A stretch of 47,752 nucleotides of DNA from Paracoccaceae bacterium (GTDB lineage Bacteria; Pseudomonadota; Alphaproteobacteria; Rhodobacterales; Rhodobacteraceae), in assembly GCA_007134865.1 (NCBI GenBank), contig SLJW01000089.1, positions 1 through 47,752 of the forward strand, in the 5' to 3' direction. The translations under genes and the position numbers were made by a program. Positions within the stretch are counted from its first letter, which is position 1; each line of letters begins with the position of its first letter. Below, piece by piece: positions 44,802 to 47,752 of this stretch. Under the pieces are notes generated by a model, which was given only the letters and a program-made list of their open reading frames with translations, searched no databases and was not told the DNA's origin.

Positions 44802-45634
44802 CCCTCCGGCACAAGCCTGTAGCCGCTGCCCGCGCGCTCCAGCCGATTGAAGGCCGGGCGCAGGAAATGCCCGCCGGTGAACGGAGTGCCGTCGCTCGCC
44901 AACTGGTCCATCAGCCGCTTGCGTGCGGCGCGTGCGGTGTCCATGTCGATATCGAAACTGATCCCGATCTCGGGGTCCGCCACCTGCAGCGCGGGCGCGT
45001 GCACAATATCGCCGACATGGATGAGGCTCGCCCCCGCGCTCTCCAACCGCCAGCCCGAATGGCCCGGTGTGTGCCCCGGCAATGCAATCCCGCTCAGCCC
45101 CGGCGCGACCTCTTGCCCATCGTCAAGCGATGCCAGCCGGTCGCCATAGGCGGCCAGCACCGCCTGCGCCAGTGTCGCCCAGTCGCGGATGCCTTCGAGA
45201 TCGCCCTGAAACTGGCTGTCATCCGACCAGAACACCCGGTCGGCCTCGGGCACATGCAGGGTGGCATTGGGAAACACGGCCGCGCCCTCGGGCGTGATCA
45301 TCCCGGCAATATGGTCGGGGTGCAGATGGGTCGTGAGCAGGGTGTCGACCTCGGCGGGCGTCACGCCAAGCTCGGCCAGCCCGTCATGCAGAAACCCGCA
45401 GCTTGGCCCGAACAGGTCGCGCGGCCCGGCATCGGCGAGGATCACCCGCCCGCCATGGCGAATCAGCACCGCGTTGAAATTGGTCGCGATCTCCGAGGCC
45501 CCGGCCTGCGCCAGCAGGTCGTCGATATGGGCGGCCTCGGTCCCCGGAAACAGGTCCGGGGTAAAGGCGAATGTGCCATCTGTGATGATGCTGACCTGCG
45601 CATCGCCGATCTGCTGCGTGACTGTGCGTTGCAT
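44798..45634 (-). CDS. MBL-fold metallo-hydrolase
   Basis: This 278-residue metallo-beta-lactamase-fold hydrolase has zinc motif TTHLHPDHIAGM (His-x-His-x-Asp-His), then ALPGHTPGHSGWRLESAGAS (third His), the Asp of LIHVGDIVHAPAL and a final His in TGGHFLRPA. An early ILADAGPRDLFGPSCGFLHD matches AHL-lactonase/alkylsulfatase-like groups. I start at ATG 45634 because GGGAGGAG precedes it; the frame is open to 45688 but without conservation. There is no signal peptide, so it is cytoplasmic. Quorum-signal lactonase, glyoxalase-like and other hydrolases share this pattern; specificity is unknown. Confidence 0.88.
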   Translation of the reverse strand: MQRTVTQQIGDAQVSIITDGTFAFTPDLFPGTEAAHIDDLLAQAGASEIATNFNAVLIRHGGRVILADAGPRDLFGPSCGFLHDGLAELGVTPAEVDTLLTTHLHPDHIAGMITPEGAAVFPNATLHVPEADRVFWSDDSQFQGDLEGIRDWATLAQAVLAAYGDRLASLDDGQEVAPGLSGIALPGHTPGHSGWRLESAGASLIHVGDIVHAPALQVADPEIGISFDIDMDTARAARKRLMDQLASDGTPFTGGHFLRPAFNRLERAGSGYRLVPEG

Positions 45635-45700
45635 TCTGGCTCCTCCCTGTGTTGCGGGAATGGTAGCCTTGGCGTCGGGGTCTGGCAATTCCCCAGATTG

Positions 45701-46006
45701 CTACTCGGCCGGCAGATCGAGTTGATGCCGCAACGCGCCCGAACTGCGCTCGAAGAACAGAAGCTCGCCATCGCGGCCCAGCACAATCACCCAGCCCTGC
45801 GACAGGGTAACGGCCTCTGGCTGCGTACCTTCGGGCAGGGCGATATGATCGGGCAGGCCAAGCGGGGCCGGGGCAAGGCCAATTCGGATGACAAGCAGCC
45901 CGAGGATGAGTATCAGGCCGACAATCATCACGCTTGTCAGCACCACGACCAGCCGCTTGACAAAGCGCACGTCAGGATGCGGCGGCGGTTCCGGAGGCAT
46001 GGCCAT
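45701..46006 (-). CDS. DUF6476 family membrane protein
   Basis: This 101-residue protein has one membrane helix (VVVLTSVMIVGLILILGLLV) after a short proline-rich cytoplasmic start, and an outside domain with SQGWVIVLGRDGELLFFERS. It resembles DUF6476, a family I associate with Rhodobacterales. The function is unknown. Start codons at 46006 or 46000 fall within the start region of the divergent pseudouridine synthase, so the two genes share the sequence CATGGCCATGG at their 5' ends. Confidence 0.72.
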   Translation of the reverse strand: MAMPPEPPPHPDVRFVKRLVVVLTSVMIVGLILILGLLVIRIGLAPAPLGLPDHIALPEGTQPEAVTLSQGWVIVLGRDGELLFFERSSGALRHQLDLPAE

Positions 46007-47072
46007 GGCAGATCAGGCACCTTTCAGTGAATGGCAGGTCATTATCGGGCCTCAGCCCCCTGACCGGCTTGATAAGGCCTTGGCGCGCGATGTGCCAGAG
46101 GCGGCCGCGCTCTCGCGCTCGCGGCTGGCGCGGTTGATTGTCGAGGGGGCCGTGTCGCGCGGGGCGGAGGTGCTGGACAATCCGCGCGCCCGCGTTGCCG
46201 AGGGTGATGTGCTGGTGATCCGCGTGCAGGCGGCGGCCGAGGTCGAAACCCGCGCCCAGCCCATCGCGCTGGAGGTGGTTTGGGAAGATGACGATCTGAT
46301 CGTGATCAACAAGCCGGCGGGCATGGTGGTGCATCCCGCCCCCGGCTCGCCCGATCAGACGCTGGTGAATGCGCTGCTGCATCATTGCGGCGACAGCCTC
46401 TCGGGCGTGGGGGGTGAGAGGCGCCCCGGCATCGTGCACCGGATCGACAAGGACACATCGGGGCTGTTGGTGGTCGCGAAATCCGACCGCGCGCATCATG
46501 GGCTGGCCGCGCAATTCGAGCGCCATTCGGTGCTGCGGCGCTATCTGGCGGTGGTCCATGGTGTGCCCGATGCCGCTGACCCGCGCCTGCGCGGGGTGCG
46601 GGGGGTGAGTTTCGAGGCGGGCAATATCCTCAAGGTCACGAGCCAGCTTGCCCGCCACCGGACCGATCGGCAGCGGCAGGCGGTGGTCTGGGCGAATGGG
46701 CGTCATGCGGTGACGCGGGCGCGGGTGATCGAGGCTTTCGGGGCGCCACCTGCGGTGGCGCTTCTGGAATGCTGGCTCGAGACCGGGCGCACGCATCAGA
46801 TTCGGGTGCATCTGGCGCATGCCGGGCATGGGCTGGTCGGCGATCCGGTCTATGGCGGGCGGCGCAAGCTCTCGGAGCGCGCGCTGGGGGCTGCGGGGGT
46901 GGCGGCCTGTGCTGCTTTCCCACGGCAGGCGCTCCACGCTGCGACGCTTGGTTTCGAGCATCCGGTGACAGGCGAAAGCCTTGATTTCGCAGCGCCTCTG
47001 CCAGCGGATATGGCAGCACTGTTGGAGGTGTTGCGGGCAGGTGAGGGCTCACAGTGGGACACATCGCGGTGA
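46005..47072 (+). CDS. RluA/RluD-family pseudouridine synthase
   Basis: This 355-residue enzyme isomerises uridine to pseudouridine in 23S rRNA (RluD-like). The N-terminal S4 RNA-binding domain includes RLDKALARDVPEAAALSRSR. The catalytic domain has EDDDLIVINKPAGMVVHPAP, the catalytic Asp in IVHRIDKDTSGLLVVAKSD, and ETGRTHQIRVHLAHAGHGLV with GDPVYGG near the C-terminus. GGAGG lies seven bases before ATG 46005 (the ATG at 45999 is too close). The rluD-like gene followed by rpoH is a conserved alphaproteobacterial pair. Confidence 0.92.
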   Translation: MADQAPFSEWQVIIGPQPPDRLDKALARDVPEAAALSRSRLARLIVEGAVSRGAEVLDNPRARVAEGDVLVIRVQAAAEVETRAQPIALEVVWEDDDLIVINKPAGMVVHPAPGSPDQTLVNALLHHCGDSLSGVGGERRPGIVHRIDKDTSGLLVVAKSDRAHHGLAAQFERHSVLRRYLAVVHGVPDAADPRLRGVRGVSFEAGNILKVTSQLARHRTDRQRQAVVWANGRHAVTRARVIEAFGAPPAVALLECWLETGRTHQIRVHLAHAGHGLVGDPVYGGRRKLSERALGAAGVAACAAFPRQALHAATLGFEHPVTGESLDFAAPLPADMAALLEVLRAGEGSQWDTSR

Positions 47073-47137
47073 GGTGTTCGACACAGTCTTCGGTGCCCGT
47101 TATTTACCTGCTAGCAAGAAAATCGTGATACGCCGGT

Positions 47138-47166
47138 CTTGAACGCAGTGGGCGGATTGCCCATGT
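47138..47166 (+). promoter_or_regulatory. Sigma-32 (heat-shock) promoter of rpoH
   Basis: CTTGAAC (47138-47144), a 14-bp spacer and GCCCATGT (47159-47166) fit the sigma-32 consensus CTTGAAA-N14-CCCCATNT in 14 of 15 -35/-10 letters counted loosely. The start would be near 47173, 26 bases ahead of the rpoH ATG. This suggests RpoH-dependent autoactivation of rpoH, or transcription by a second RpoH. Confidence 0.7.
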
Positions 47167-47198
47167 CTCGGGACCGGTTGCAGAAAAGAGGGGTCTTG

Positions 47199-47752
47199 AT
47201 GAGCAGTTACGCAAACCTTCCGGCACCCAGTCCCGAACAGGGGCTGAACCGCTACATGCAGGAAATCCGCCGTTTCCCGATGCTGGAGCCGGAAGAGGAA
47301 TTCATGCTGGCCAAGCGCTGGGTTGATCATCAGGATACCGAGGCCGCGCATAAGCTCGTCACCTCGCATCTTCGCCTCGCCGCCAAGATCGCGATGGGTT
47401 ATCGCGGCTACGGTCTGCCCCAGGCCGAAGTGATTTCCGAGGCCAATGTCGGGCTGATGCAGGCGGTCAAGCGTTTTGACCCCGACAAGGGGTTCCGGTT
47501 GGCGACCTATGCCATGTGGTGGATCCGCGCCTCGATCCAGGAATATATCCTGCGGTCCTGGTCACTGGTGAAGCTCGGCACCACCAGCGCGCAAAAGAAG
47601 CTGTTCTTCAATCTGCGCAAGGCGAAATCCAAGATCGGCGCGCTGGAAGATGGCGATTTGCGCCCCGAGAATGTGGCCCGCATCGCGCGCGACCTGAATG
47701 TGAGTGAGGATGAGGTCATCGACATGAACCGCCGCATGTCGGGCAGCGATTC
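47199..47752 (+). CDS. rpoH: RNA polymerase sigma-32 factor RpoH (partial)
   Basis: The first 184 residues of the heat-shock sigma factor are present; the gene runs off the window. Region 1.2/2 reads NRYMQEIRRFPMLEPEEEFM and HLRLAAKIAMGYRGYGLPQA. The diagnostic RpoH box is present as VKLGTTSAQKKLFFNLRKAK, along with TYAMWWIRASIQEYIL (region 2.4). AGAGGGG precedes the ATG at 47199. It follows the pseudouridine synthase after a 126-bp gap that holds a sigma-32-like promoter. The initiation region looks intact. Confidence 0.95.
   Translation, partial: MSSYANLPAPSPEQGLNRYMQEIRRFPMLEPEEEFMLAKRWVDHQDTEAAHKLVTSHLRLAAKIAMGYRGYGLPQAEVISEANVGLMQAVKRFDPDKGFRLATYAMWWIRASIQEYILRSWSLVKLGTTSAQKKLFFNLRKAKSKIGALEDGDLRPENVARIARDLNVSEDEVIDMNRRMSGSD

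Noticed and set aside
44566-44814. An 82-codon minus-strand frame after the MBL gene
   Set aside because: It overlaps the MBL 3' end in another frame, has a poor start and Cys-rich shadow-like composition; the shorter frame at 44676-44801 looks more plausible.

Overview
The window is GC-rich, densely packed bacterial DNA with ATGA/GTGA start-stop overlaps. It looks like a chromosome of an alphaproteobacterium of the Rhodobacterales (Roseobacter-like) group. The pointers are an HpsN-type sulfonate dehydrogenase, a DUF6476 protein, a pseudouridine synthase next to rpoH, an alphaproteobacterial-type Zur box, a surplus rpoN, and many periplasmic-binding-protein ABC systems. This placement rests on protein resemblance judged by eye, not on a search.

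Layout. 1-3004 (minus strand) is the end of an integrated element: a partial unknown gene, a small possibly frameshifted gene, an AlpA-like excisionase/regulator, an unknown 301-aa protein and a P4-type tyrosine integrase. 3352-12360 is an organosulfonate module. A LacI regulator with operator-like palindromes is divergent from a NitT/TauT/Ssu-type ABC transporter, followed by an HpsN-like dehydrogenase, a DegT-family aminotransferase, a short-chain dehydrogenase and a zinc-type dehydrogenase. Together they suggest import and oxidation of dihydroxypropanesulfonate and perhaps of an amino-sulfonate feeding into it.

12530-23692 (minus strand) looks like a self-contained sigma-54 module. It has a dipeptide/oligopeptide ABC importer, a C45-family (acyl-transferase/amidase) enzyme, a sigma-54 activator with no sensor domain, a DUF1446/DUF4387 pair, and its own rpoN paralogue. 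Two near-identical -24/-12 promoters sit exactly in front of its two transcription units. 24075-32051 is a sugar or sugar-osmolyte module: a MalK-type ABC importer, a glucosylglycerate/mannosylglycerate-hydrolase-like GH63 enzyme, a LacI regulator with two phased operators plus a third inside the binding-protein gene, and a divergent iron-type alcohol dehydrogenase.

32137-40345 is a metal-homeostasis region: hemP; a hisI paralogue that has lost a zinc-ligand cysteine; a COG0523 (CobW) GTPase; DUF1826; a small Cys/His protein; a YcnI-like copper protein; a CopC-CopD fusion; and an 843-aa fused membrane/spermidine-synthase-like protein. A Zur-box-like palindrome lies between hisI and the COG0523 gene. 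Two near-identical boxes lie 9 bp before two further start codons. 40730-47752 is more ordinary: NfeD protease plus SPFH protein, an ATP-grasp protein, an MBL-fold hydrolase, DUF6476, an RluD-type pseudouridine synthase, and the start of rpoH behind a sigma-32-like promoter.

No rRNA, tRNA, CRISPR array or complete insertion sequence was recognised.
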